Position numbers and translations under genes: made by a program
Shown: in pieces, positions 8,184 to 17,300 of the stretch
Position numbering within the stretch: the first letter of the stretch is position 1
Layout of the letters: each line of letters begins with the position of its first letter
Assembly (NCBI RefSeq): GCF_000518765.1
Contig: NZ_KI912490.1
Coordinates: 364,997 to 428,996, forward strand
Direction: 5' to 3'
Source: Ruminococcus flavefaciens ATCC 19208
GTDB taxonomy: Bacteria > Bacillota > Clostridia > Oscillospirales > Ruminococcaceae
DNA: 64,000 bases
Notes under the pieces: model-generated
Told to the model about the DNA's origin: nothing
Databases searched by the model: none
Seen by the model: the letters and a program-made list of their open reading frames with translations, nothing else

Positions 8184-9614
8184 ATGAAGTGTATCAAAGC
8201 ATTAGCGGCTGCGGTGATAGCTGCGGCAGCTGTACCGATATCGGTCTGTGCTGACAGTTCTGCTGTCATGGACTATAATAGTGACAGCGTTGTTGATATA
8301 TTTGATATGGTAAGTGCAAGAAAAAGCGGTGTTTCCGGGGCAGAACTGAAAAAACTCAGCGGTTTCCTGCTGGGAAACGGTGCGGAAGCTGCTCCCGAGG
8401 AGGGCTATAAACTCATATGGAGCGATGAATTCAGCGGAGATTCGCTGGATATGGACAAGTGGTCCTATGAGCTGGGTAACTGGAAGCTGGACGACAACGG
8501 CAACTATGTGACAAACGGCTGGGGCAACAACGAGCAGGAGTTCTATACTGACAAGAATGCCACCGTTAAAGACGGTATCCTGACTATTGCCGCAAAAAAA
8601 GAGCGCCTTGCCGATGAAGTGCAGGGAGCATATGATTACACGTCTTCACGTATCAATACCGCCCATAAGTTCTCCGCCTGCGGTGGAAAAATAGAGGTCA
8701 GAGCAAGATGCGATTCGGGAAAGTCCCTGTGGCCTGCTATCTGGATGCTGCCTGAGGACAGCGCTTACGGCGGCTGGGCTGCATCTGGTGAAATAGATAT
8801 CATGGAGGGCTGGGGAAGTACTCCCGAAAAAATATGCGGAACTATCCATTTTGGCGGTGCATGGCCGAATAATACCTATCTTACCAACAATTATAACTTC
8901 CCTGAGGGCGACGGCACTCAGAACTGGCATACTTATAGTATTGAGTGGGAGCGCGGCGAGATACGCTGGTATGTTGACGATAATCTGTACAGTACCCAGA
9001 ACGACTGGTATTCCGAGGGCTTCAGCTACCCTGCGCCCTTTGATCAGAATTTCTATATTATCCTGAATTTCGCCGTGGGCGGACATTTTGACGGCATCGA
9101 CGGTATCTATGCCGAACCTAACACCTTTGCGGACGGCGAAAAGCACTTCGATATAGATTACGTAAGAGTTTACGAAAAAACGGGTTCTGATTTCACTCCT
9201 TCCGAAATGAGCTCTGTGCCGCTGGACAATTACATCGAGGGCGCGGATGCTTCTGTTGCCAACAAAGAGGGCTGTACCGTGGTCGATATCAAAAATGCAG
9301 GCGCTTTGGAATACGCTGTTATGGGACTGCTCAGAGGAAAGTCTGTCAGGGCGGGTGAAAAGTATACGATCAGTTTTGATATAAGCTCAACTGCTCAGCG
9401 CAGCATGGTGCTGACGGCTGAGGACAGCGCATATACCCGTTATCTCAACGAAAAACTGACGCTAACTCCCGAAAAGAAGCACTACAGCTTCGATGTTGTC
9501 TTCCCGAGCGATATGAAGGCTGATATCAAGTTCCAGCTTGGAAATATCGATGACGCTGCCGCACTTGGAGCACATACGGTAACTATTTCGGATATTTCAT
9601 GGGATAAAGGCTGA
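8184..9614 (+). CDS. Secreted GH16 beta-glucanase (laminarinase/lichenase type) with N-terminal half-dockerin
   Basis: A 476-residue exported enzyme. Signal peptide (1-24) is followed by one dockerin-like calcium loop (DYNSDSVVDIFD, about 30-41) and a weak second helix. The GH16 domain spans about 75-335 with the signature GEIDIME: nucleophile E203, D205 and acid/base E208. These residues cleave beta-1,3 or mixed beta-1,3-1,4 glucans. A C-terminal beta-sandwich of about 130 residues resembles a CBM4/9-type carbohydrate-binding module. The ATG has an AGGAGG site 8 bases upstream. It is alone between its own promoter and terminator. Exact substrate preference is not readable from sequence. Confidence 0.92.
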   Translation: MKCIKALAAAVIAAAAVPISVCADSSAVMDYNSDSVVDIFDMVSARKSGVSGAELKKLSGFLLGNGAEAAPEEGYKLIWSDEFSGDSLDMDKWSYELGNWKLDDNGNYVTNGWGNNEQEFYTDKNATVKDGILTIAAKKERLADEVQGAYDYTSSRINTAHKFSACGGKIEVRARCDSGKSLWPAIWMLPEDSAYGGWAASGEIDIMEGWGSTPEKICGTIHFGGAWPNNTYLTNNYNFPEGDGTQNWHTYSIEWERGEIRWYVDDNLYSTQNDWYSEGFSYPAPFDQNFYIILNFAVGGHFDGIDGIYAEPNTFADGEKHFDIDYVRVYEKTGSDFTPSEMSSVPLDNYIEGADASVANKEGCTVVDIKNAGALEYAVMGLLRGKSVRAGEKYTISFDISSTAQRSMVLTAEDSAYTRYLNEKLTLTPEKKHYSFDVVFPSDMKADIKFQLGNIDDAAALGAHTVTISDISWDKG

Positions 9615-9638
9615 TATTATATTTATTGTGTGAAAAAT

Positions 9639-9669
9639 GCTGTATCGCAGTTTAGCGGTGCAGCTTTTT
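9639..9669 (+). terminator. Terminator after the GH16 gene
   Basis: A 10-bp stem with two G-T pairs (9639-9648 with 9655-9664), a 6-base loop and a run of five T. Confidence 0.7.
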
Positions 9670-9720
9670 CGCTCATCGTAGCTTTTATACGAAAAAAAAT
9701 GTTTTTTTATAAATTTTTGG

Positions 9721-9749
9721 TTGAAATTGTTTGGGAAATGTGGTATAAT
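9721..9749 (+). promoter_or_regulatory. Upstream promoter of the DUF4003 gene
   Basis: TTGAAA, 17 bases, TATAAT with an upstream TGG. It lies about 170 bases before a second promoter for the same gene, in the 343-base gap 9615-9957. The stretch between the two promoters holds a small hairpin-forming sequence near 9814-9838 but no ORF. Confidence 0.6.
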
Positions 9750-9895
9750 ATTTTTATATAAATACCAATAAGTTTTATAATGGACAAAATGATAAGGATA
9801 AAATGCTGATGAAAAGCCATTTTTGGCTATTTGGCTTTAACGGCAAAAAATGACATGGTTCAGTTTCGTTTTGTAAAATCAGCGCAAAAAGTGGT

Positions 9896-9924
9896 TTGAC
9901 ACTTTTATGATATTCTGATATATT
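9896..9924 (+). promoter_or_regulatory. Downstream promoter of the DUF4003 gene
   Basis: TTGACA (9896-9901) and TATATT (9919-9924), spacer 17 bases, about 34 bases before the chosen ATG. Confidence 0.65.
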
Positions 9925-9957
9925 ATTTTTGAGATAAAAATGTTAGGGAGGTGCGTC

Positions 9958-10938
9958 ATGAAGGAGCTTCTGAAGAAACTCTGCGACAAGTATCTGCTCA
10001 ATCTGGGACTTTTTACCGATCTGTGCCCTCTTGAGCGTGATATACTGTATCCTGTCTGTGCAAGTGTTTTCTGTGCGGCAGATGCGGAATTTGACCTCGC
10101 AAAATTCAAATCCAGTCTGGCACTTATCAAGGAAAATCCTAAAATGCTTTCCAGCTTCCGCAGTACCGTGCGTCCGCTTATAGCTTCACTTTTGTCTGTC
10201 AGCGGAGACCCGAGAGGTGAGATGAATCAGTATCTTGAATGCTATGAGATAATGCGGAAATACTTCACCAATTCCGAGCATCTGGCTCTGCTGTCAATGC
10301 TGTTTACGAAGATAGTCCCTGTTGATAAGGCAGAGGAGTATATCAAGCGCGGAAGGCAGATATACGACAGAATGAAAAGAGAGCACCGTATCCTTACCAC
10401 AAAGGAGAATATTGCTTTTGCTGTTATGCTGGCATTTTCAGAGAAGTCCGATGACGCTCTCATCGAGGATATGGAAGCAAGCTATCAGCTCCTCAAGCAC
10501 AGCGATGCCAAGAACAGTATGCAGTCGGTATCCCATGTTCTGGCTATGTCCGACGAAAAGCCCGAGGACAAGTGCGCAAAGTTCAAGGAGCTTTACGATA
10601 ATATGCTCAAAAAGGGAAAAAAATACGGAAAGCGCTATGAGCTTGCAATGCTGGCAGCTATGTCAATAGCTGATTTCGACAGCGGCGAGATAATATGTGA
10701 TGTCAGCGATGTTGAAGCCTTTCTGGCTCAGCACAAGGCTGTATTCGATCTTTCGGGATTTGACGGTGATGAGCCTGTATGCCATGCCTTCATGCTCCTT
10801 ACATCTGCTTACGCAGGAAATGCCAATATAAATGATGAACTAAAGAAACGTGTACTGATGGCGGCAGGTCAGGCAGCACTGTATTCCTTTATGGTGTACA
10901 GCATGATGACTGTTGCTCCTGTGGTGCCCGAAATATGA
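9958..10938 (+). CDS. DUF4003-family protein, cytoplasmic, unknown function
   Basis: A 326-residue soluble, helix-rich protein with no signal peptide or membrane segment. The central block (fRSTVRPLIASLL, then YIKRGRQIYDRMK and TTKENIAFAVMLA) matches the pattern of Firmicutes DUF4003 proteins, whose role is unknown. The longest frame begins at ATG 9940, but AGGGAGG at 9944-9950 sits inside it, so the ATG at 9958, 7 bases after it, is taken as the start. The PPK2 gene follows after 48 bases on the same strand and may be co-transcribed, since no terminator was seen between them. Confidence 0.8.
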   Translation: MKELLKKLCDKYLLNLGLFTDLCPLERDILYPVCASVFCAADAEFDLAKFKSSLALIKENPKMLSSFRSTVRPLIASLLSVSGDPRGEMNQYLECYEIMRKYFTNSEHLALLSMLFTKIVPVDKAEEYIKRGRQIYDRMKREHRILTTKENIAFAVMLAFSEKSDDALIEDMEASYQLLKHSDAKNSMQSVSHVLAMSDEKPEDKCAKFKELYDNMLKKGKKYGKRYELAMLAAMSIADFDSGEIICDVSDVEAFLAQHKAVFDLSGFDGDEPVCHAFMLLTSAYAGNANINDELKKRVLMAAGQAALYSFMVYSMMTVAPVVPEI

Positions 10939-10986
10939 TACAAACAAATAATGCAGTTATCCCATAAATGAACGGAGGTTTTTAAA

Positions 10987-11952
10987 ATGAAGGCGGATAA
11001 GTATATCATCGGAGGCAAAAAGACGGATATACGCAAGCTACCCACAAACAGCAAAGAGGACAATGTTGACAAGGAAGAGATCATAAAAAAGTATGAGGAA
11101 AACAAGCTTGAGCTTGCCGCTCTTCAGGATAAGTTCTACGCTGATGCAAGAGAGGGTCTGATCGTTGTTATACAGGCACTGGACGCTTCGGGAAAGGATT
11201 CTACTATAAAGAATGTCTTCAGCGGTATCAATCCGCAGGGCGTGAAGGTGCATTACTACAAAGCTCCTACTTCCGATGAGCTGGCTCACGACTATCTCTG
11301 GAGAATTCATCAGAATATACCGCGCAGAGGTGAGATAGCCATATTCAACAGAAGTCATTACGAGGATCTTGTTACGGTACAGGCTGAGGATATATGGAAA
11401 GGCTATCATATGTCGGACAGGATACTCGATGACTCTAAGAAGGAATTCTTTGAGAAGAGATATGAGCAGGTGAATAACTTCGAGAAGTATCTCTATGAGA
11501 ACAGCTACCGCGTTGTGAAGATATTCCTTCATGTTTCCAAGGAGGAGCAGACCGCACAGCTTCTCGAGCGTATCGAGCTGCCCGAGAAAAACTGGAAATT
11601 CCGTGCCGATGACCTTAAAGTAAGGGATAAATACGACACATATCTCAAATGCTTCAACGATGTTATAAATAAGACTTCGACCAAGGAGTCGCCGTGGTAC
11701 GTTCTTCCCGGCGATCAGAGATGGTATACAAGATATCTCGTAACGGAGATACTCCTTGACGCTCTGAATGCCTGCAAGCCTGAATATCCCGAGCTTCCTG
11801 ACGAAGAAAAGGAAAAGCTTCCCGAGTGCAGGAAAGTGCTCACGGAGGCTATGGCTGAGTATGAAGGCAGCAAGGCAGGCAAAAAGTCGGAAAAAAGTGA
11901 TAAGAAGCCTGAAAAGCTTGATAAAAAGGCAAAGAAAAAGAGCAAGAAATGA
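10987..11952 (+). CDS. PPK2-family polyphosphate:nucleotide phosphotransferase
   Basis: A 321-residue kinase. The Walker A loop reads ALDASGKDSTIK (about 58-69), followed by the family block GVKVHYYKAPTSDELAHDYLWR and the lid-region sequence IFNRSHYEDL with the Walker B area. PPK2 enzymes move phosphate from inorganic polyphosphate to AMP or ADP (or run the reverse reaction), linking polyphosphate stores to nucleotide energy. The last 35 residues are a Lys-rich, low-complexity tail (KKSEKSDKKPEKLDKKAKKK), which could bind polyphosphate or nucleic acid; this is inference. A CGGAGG site precedes the ATG. Confidence 0.92.
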   Translation: MKADKYIIGGKKTDIRKLPTNSKEDNVDKEEIIKKYEENKLELAALQDKFYADAREGLIVVIQALDASGKDSTIKNVFSGINPQGVKVHYYKAPTSDELAHDYLWRIHQNIPRRGEIAIFNRSHYEDLVTVQAEDIWKGYHMSDRILDDSKKEFFEKRYEQVNNFEKYLYENSYRVVKIFLHVSKEEQTAQLLERIELPEKNWKFRADDLKVRDKYDTYLKCFNDVINKTSTKESPWYVLPGDQRWYTRYLVTEILLDALNACKPEYPELPDEEKEKLPECRKVLTEAMAEYEGSKAGKKSEKSDKKPEKLDKKAKKKSKK

Positions 11953-11959
11953 TAATTGC

Positions 11960-11988
11960 GCCCCTGCCGTTAACGCAGGGGCTTCTTG
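11960..11988 (+). terminator. Terminator after PPK2
   Basis: An 8-bp GC-rich stem (11960-11967 with 11975-11982), 7-base loop, followed by CTTCTT. Confidence 0.6.
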
Positions 11989-12120
11989 GATATATCAAAA
12001 GTATATATGCTGTGGCTCGGCAGGAGCTTTTCAGGGAAAACTCCCCCGGTATGATGCATATAGGCTTTTGCTGTGAATGTGCCGATATTAGGGGTATCGG
12101 AAAATATTTAAGATATGCTG

Positions 12121-12149
12121 TTGACTTGCTTGAAAAGATGTGCTATAAT
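12121..12149 (+). promoter_or_regulatory. Promoter of the FadR-type regulator gene
   Basis: TTGACT, 17 bases, TATAAT with an upstream TGC (extended -10). Confidence 0.7.
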
Positions 12150-12190
12150 TTTTATATACCTTTATTATTTATTTTATATAAGGAGGAGCT

Positions 12191-12859
12191 ATGGGGAACA
12201 GTGAATACCGCAAGACGATCGACTATATACTTGACCTTATCAGAGGCGGAATGCTGCAGGTAGGGGACAAGCTGCCAACTGAACGGAGTATTTCAGAAAA
12301 GCTTGGGATCAGCAGAAACACTGTCAGAGAGGCACTCAGAGGTCTTGAAATACTTGGGATTGTTAACGGAAAGCAGGGCTCGGGAAATTATCTTACGGAT
12401 AATATCTCAGAGTCTATCGCTAAGGCTATGGACGTAATGCTGCTTATGAACAGAACTTCAAAGGAAGAGATATGTTCTTTCAGAAGAAGCATGGAAAAAA
12501 CTGTTTGCAGTTACCTTATCGGAAGAGGCTGCAGCAACGAGCACAAGCTGAATATCGTTGCAGCTCTTAACAGACTCAAGGAGTCTGAGGGCACAAGCGA
12601 GAATTCCATTGCTGACAGAGATTTTCACTATTCTCTTATTTATGCTACTGAAAACAGCTTCTGGATAACCTTTATGAATGCTGTATCAGAGGTGTATATG
12701 AGGTGGATAGATGATTTTCTGGTAACTGCTGATCAGGGTATGCATATCAGACTTCAGGAATGTCATGAGAAAATGGTGCAGGGCATCATCACAGGTGATA
12801 CCGAATTCTGCCTGAAGGCTATTGATTCGCATTATGACCTTATTGATAATGGCTTTTGA
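12191..12859 (+). CDS. GntR-superfamily transcriptional regulator, FadR subfamily (FCD domain)
   Basis: A 222-residue regulator. The N-terminal winged helix-turn-helix (about 5-70) has the GntR pattern: GDKLPTERSISEKLGISRNTVREALRGL split over two helices, then a wing ending GSGNYL. The C-terminal helical FCD effector domain (about 85-220) has His and Asp residues that in this family often bind a metal and a small carboxylate. It should repress or activate a metabolic operon in response to a ligand. The TraB/GumN gene starts 18 bases after its stop and is probably in the same operon. A TAAGGAGG site precedes the ATG. Confidence 0.88.
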   Translation: MGNSEYRKTIDYILDLIRGGMLQVGDKLPTERSISEKLGISRNTVREALRGLEILGIVNGKQGSGNYLTDNISESIAKAMDVMLLMNRTSKEEICSFRRSMEKTVCSYLIGRGCSNEHKLNIVAALNRLKESEGTSENSIADRDFHYSLIYATENSFWITFMNAVSEVYMRWIDDFLVTADQGMHIRLQECHEKMVQGIITGDTEFCLKAIDSHYDLIDNGF

Positions 12860-12877
12860 TAAAAAGCGAAAGGAAAA

Positions 12878-13963
12878 ATGTTTTTAATGAAATTTAATCG
12901 TATTATCGCAGCCGCAGCTGCGTTATTATGCGCTGTCGGCTCGTTTTCATGCACAAAGAAAAGTAACGACAGTTCGGATAAGAATGAGACTACGACTGCT
13001 GCACAGACGGAAGAAAATACTACAGTAAGTGAAGAGACGACCGAAGCAGCGGAGCAGGCAACAGAGGCTGACAATGACGAGAATACGGATATAAACGATT
13101 ATATCTCGGTAACAGACGCAACTCCTGCTATGTGGAAGGTAACAGATCCTGCTACGGGAAATGAGCTTTATATGATGGGGACTATGCATATCATAACTGA
13201 GGATACTTTCCCTCTTCCCGATTATATCATGGACGTTTACAAAAACTGTGACGGTGTCGCTGTAGAGCTGGATATAAACAGTATAATGAGTGATATGTCG
13301 CAGCTTCAGGATTTCTACGGCAAGATGCTGTATACCGACGGCACTACGGTCAAGGATCATATCTCGGAAGAGACTTATGAGAAAATGAAGAATTACCTTT
13401 CCGCAAAGGGAATGTACAATTCTATGATGGAGGCATATATGGCAGGCTTCTGGGCATCACAGGTGGAAACCGTAAGTATTCTCAACATAGATAATCTTGT
13501 GCAGGACGGTGTGGATTCAAGGTTCATCACTATGGCAAATGAGGACGGAAAAAAGGTCGTTAGCATCGAAACCATCGACGTTCAGGCAAAGGCTATTACA
13601 GCGCTTTCAGATGAGCTTTCGGACTATATGATCTCGGAAACCATTGACAAGGCAGAGGATATGTCAGAGTATACGAAGAGCTTTGCCGAAATGTACGACG
13701 CATGGGCATCGGGAGATATTGACAAGCTCGATGAAGAGGAAGAAGAGGAAGACGTTCCTGCCGAGCTGGAAGATGATATGGAAGAATATATGAATACTAT
13801 GCTCTATGACAGAAATGCGGGCATGGCTGAGAAGGCTGAGGAGTATCTGAAAAACGGCGATAACTACTTCTTTATGGTAGGCGGCGCACATTTTGCGGGC
13901 GAAAAAGGCGTTGACGATATCCTGAGGGAAAAAGGCTACACAGTTGAAAGAGTAGCTGCATGA
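12878..13963 (+). CDS. TraB/GumN-family lipoprotein
   Basis: A 361-residue lipoprotein. The signal peptide ends with a GSFSC lipobox, followed by a Thr/Glu-rich linker (about 30-75). The body has the paired family motifs: MWKVTDPATGNELYMMGTMH near the start and FFMVGGAHFAGEKGV near the C-terminus. The GTxH and GGAH histidines are thought to form a metal site, and eukaryotic and bacterial members have been proposed to be metalloproteases. It should sit on the outer face of the membrane. An acidic run (DEEEEEED) lies near residue 290. The ATG at 12878 is only 4 bases from AAAGGA; ATG 12887 is an alternative. Confidence 0.85.
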   Translation: MFLMKFNRIIAAAAALLCAVGSFSCTKKSNDSSDKNETTTAAQTEENTTVSEETTEAAEQATEADNDENTDINDYISVTDATPAMWKVTDPATGNELYMMGTMHIITEDTFPLPDYIMDVYKNCDGVAVELDINSIMSDMSQLQDFYGKMLYTDGTTVKDHISEETYEKMKNYLSAKGMYNSMMEAYMAGFWASQVETVSILNIDNLVQDGVDSRFITMANEDGKKVVSIETIDVQAKAITALSDELSDYMISETIDKAEDMSEYTKSFAEMYDAWASGDIDKLDEEEEEEDVPAELEDDMEEYMNTMLYDRNAGMAEKAEEYLKNGDNYFFMVGGAHFAGEKGVDDILREKGYTVERVAA

Positions 13964-13970
13964 TGCAGAA

Positions 13971-14011
13971 AAAGACTGAGGAACTTTGCAAGTCCTTGGT
14001 CTTTATTTTTT
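13971..14011 (+). terminator. Terminator after the TraB/GumN gene
   Basis: A 12-bp stem with two G-T pairs (13971-13982 with 13993-14004) and a run of six T after one A. Confidence 0.8.
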
Positions 14012-14046
14012 GTCAGCAAAAGCATATCTTATGTAATACAAAAATA

Positions 14047-14087
14047 TACAAAAAAACCACCCGTTTTATTCAAAAACAGGTGGTTTT
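14047..14087 (-). terminator. Minus-strand terminator with no annotated minus gene upstream
   Basis: A 9-bp stem (14053-14061 with 14079-14087), extended by five more pairs after one mismatch, is followed on minus by seven T. The plus side lacks a T-run, so it works leftward. It would end a short transcript from the minus promoter at 14182-14211. Confidence 0.6.
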
Positions 14088-14108
14088 GATAAATCTTTCC
14101 ACAGCCCC

Positions 14109-14137
14109 TTGACATGGGGCAGAACTTGTATTATAAT
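14109..14137 (+). promoter_or_regulatory. Promoter of rpoBC
   Basis: A perfect consensus TTGACA (14109-14114), 17 bases, TATAAT (14132-14137). The -35 box is embedded in a GCCCC-N7-GGGGC inverted repeat (14104-14120). The leader before the rpoB ATG is about 175 bases. No ribosomal protein genes precede rpoB here, so rpoBC has its own promoter. Confidence 0.85.
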
Positions 14138-14181
14138 GTAATAATGTATCAATATGGAATAGTCTCGCTATTTTGCAAGAT

Positions 14182-14211
14182 ATTATAGCACATATTGCAC
14201 AGGCTTGTCAA
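14182..14211 (-). promoter_or_regulatory. Minus-strand promoter facing the rpoB promoter
   Basis: On minus, TTGACA, 18 bases, TATAAT with an upstream TGC. Its start point would lie about 30 bases from the rpoB start point, with the two polymerases moving toward each other. Confidence 0.5.
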
Positions 14212-14320
14212 TAGTTTTGGGAAAAATTTTTCATAGGATACGATAACCAACAATAATTTCTGTCGCTTCTGCACTGTGTGCTGCGGAGCGGCGGTAAAAA
14301 AATACAAGGAGGTTCCGCCT

Positions 14321-17300
14321 ATGGTGAATGTTACACCTAAGCAGCTGGGAAAGAATGTCAGAATGAGCTTCGGTAAGATTACCGAGCCTCTGGAGATGCC
14401 GAACCTTATCGAGGTACAGAAGAACTCGTATAAGTGGTTCAAGGAAGAGGGTCTGCGCGAGGTATTCCGCGAGATGACCGCTATCACCGACTATAACGGC
14501 AATCTTGTCCTCAACTTCAAGGACTACAGATTTGACGACACTCCCAAGTATTCTCTCGCAGAATGTAAATCAAGAGGAGCTACCTATCAGGTCGCTATGA
14601 GAGCTACCGCTACACTTGCAAACAAGGAAACGGGTGCTGTCAGCGAAAGCGAGATATATATGGGTGACTTCCCCCTTATGACCGACAGCGGTACCTTCGT
14701 TATAAACGGTGCCGAGCGTGTTATCGTATCACAGCTCGTCCGTTCACCGGGTGTTTACTACTCCTTCACAAAGGACAAGACAGGTAAGGACCTCTTCAGC
14801 TCACAGATAATCCCTAACCGCGGTGCGTGGCTGGAGTATGAACAGGATTCAAACGACGTTGTTTACGTCCGTATAGATAAAAACAGAAAAATACCGCTCA
14901 CTACATTCATCAGAGCTCTCGGCGAAGAGGGTACAGATGAAGAGATATTCGAGATATTCGGCGATGACGAGCGCCTCAGACAGACTATCCTTCAGAAGGA
15001 TCAGACAAAGAACCGCTCTGATGCCCTTATCGACGTATACAAGAAGCTCCGTCCCGGCGAGCCTCCTACAGTAGAGAGTGCGGTAAGCCACCTCAATAAC
15101 CTCTTCTTCGAGGCTAAGAGATATGACCTCTGCCGTTTCGGTAGATATAAGTACAACAAGAAGCTTGGCATAGCTTCAAGACTTTCGGGCAGAACTCTTG
15201 CTGAGCCTATCATCAACGAGATGACAGGTGAGATCCTTGCAGACGCAGGCGAGACTCTTACCTACGACAAGGCTTGCGAGATCGAGCAGGCTGGTGTATA
15301 CAGTGCATTCGTAACTGTTGAAGCTAAGGAATACTACACCGACGACCGCGGAGAGACTTCTATCCGCATGGTTGAAAAGACTGTTAAGGTCATCGGCAAC
15401 GGCATGGTAGACATCAAGGGCTATGTTGACTTTGATGCTGAGAAGTACGGCATCAATGAGAAGGTTTCCTTCAATGTCCTCAAGGACATCATCGACAATG
15501 CCGCTGATGCTGACGAGCTTGAGGAGACTATCAAGAAGAAGGCAGACGAGCTTTCTCCTAAGTATATCACTCTTGACGATATCAAGGCTTCTATCAGCTA
15601 CTTCCTCAACCTTTGTGAGGGCGTTGGTACTGTTGACGATATCGACCACCTCGGAAACAGACGTATCCGCAGCGTCGGCGAGCTTCTCCAGAACCAGTTC
15701 CGCATCGGTTATACAAGAATGGAGCGCGGCATCCGTGAGAGAATGAACCTCCAGACTCAGGACGTTAATACCCTTACTCCGCAGACTCTTATCAACATAA
15801 GACCTATTTCTTCGGCTATGAAGGAATTCTTCTGTTCTTCACCGCTTTCACAGTTCATGGATCAGAACAATCCTCTTGCCGAGCTTACTCATAAGAGACG
15901 TCTTTCAGCACTCGGACCGGGTGGTCTTTCAAGAGACCGTGCCGGATTTGAGGTACGTGACGTTCACTACAGCCACTACGGAAGAATGTGTCCTATCGAG
16001 ACTCCTGAAGGTCCTAACATCGGACTTATCTCCTATCTGGCTACTTTCGCAAGAATAAACGAATACGGCTTTATCGAAGCTCCTTACAGAAAGGTTGACA
16101 AGGCTACAGGCGTTGTTACCAAGGAGGTAGTTTATATGACTGCCGATATGGAGGATAACTTCGTTGTTGCTCAGGCAAACGAGCCTCTCACAGAGGACGG
16201 AAAGCTTGCAAGACCACGTGTTAATGCACGTTACCGTGAGCAGATCCTTGAGTGTCCGAGAGAAAACGTTGATTATATGGACGTTTCTCCTAAGATGGTC
16301 GTATCTGTTGCTACATCTATGATCCCGTTCCTCGAAAACGATGACGCTAACCGTGCCCTCATGGGTTCAAATATGCAGCGTCAGGCTGTTCCGCTCCTCA
16401 AGACAGAGCGTCCTTTCGTTGGTACAGGTATGGAATACAAGGCGGCTGTTGACTCGGGCGTATGCATTGTATCCGATTATGACGGCAAGGTAACCTACGT
16501 TGACGCTGACAAGATCACTATGGTCGATACAGACGGTGTTGAGCACAAGTATGAGCTCATCAAGTTCAAGCGTTCAAACCAGGGTACCTGCGTAAATCAG
16601 AGACCTATCGTCACAGCAGGCGAGGAGGTCAAGAAGGGACAGGTGCTTGCAGACGGTCCTGCTACAGCTGACGGAGAGATCTCACTCGGTAAGAATGCTC
16701 TCATCGGCTTCATGACTTGGGAAGGTTACAACTACGAGGACGCTGTTCTCCTTAACGAGAGACTTGTAAGAGAAGATGTATTCACATCAGTTCATATAGA
16801 AGAATACGAGATCGAGTGCCGTGACACAAAGCTCGGACCTGAAGAGATCACAAGAGATATCCCCAACGTTGGTGACGATGCTCTTGCAAACCTGGACGAG
16901 AACGGTATCATTCGCATCGGTTCGGAAGTAAATTCAGGCGATATCCTCGTCGGCAAGGTAACACCTAAGGGTGAGACTGAGCTTACAGCCGAGGAAAGAC
17001 TCCTCCGTGCTATCTTCGGTGAGAAGGCAAGAGAAGTCCGCGACAATTCACTTAAAGTACCTCACGGTGAATCAGGCGTTATCGTTGACGTTAAGGTATT
17101 TACACGTGATAACTGCGACGAGCTTTCAGCAGGCGTAAATATGCGTGTTGTATGTTATATCGCTCAGAAGCGTAAGATCACAGTCGGCGATAAGATGGCC
17201 GGCCGTCACGGTAACAAGGGTGTCGTTTCACGTATACTCCCTGAGGAGGATATGCCATTCCTTCCAGATGGTACACCTCTCGACATCGTGCTCAATCCTC

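Larger units (their letters stand above)
14047..14176 (-). ncRNA. Candidate small RNA antisense to the rpoB promoter and leader
   Basis: A strong minus promoter (14182-14211) and a strong minus terminator (14047-14087) bracket about 130 bases with no ORF. The predicted RNA has a second hairpin (GCCCC and GGGGC around 14104-14120). The RNA would cross the plus rpoB promoter and overlap its first ~30 transcribed bases. It matches no RNA family I recognise (not 6S, SRP or tmRNA). Expression is inferred only. Confidence 0.4.

Noticed and set aside
11949..12263. 104-residue ORF after PPK2
   Set aside because: It spans the PPK2 terminator and the next promoter and runs into the regulator gene out of frame.
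15500..15900. Rifampicin-resistance mutation in rpoB
   Set aside because: The Pro at the Gln510 position may be a lineage feature; all classic hotspot residues are wild type, so no resistance can be claimed.
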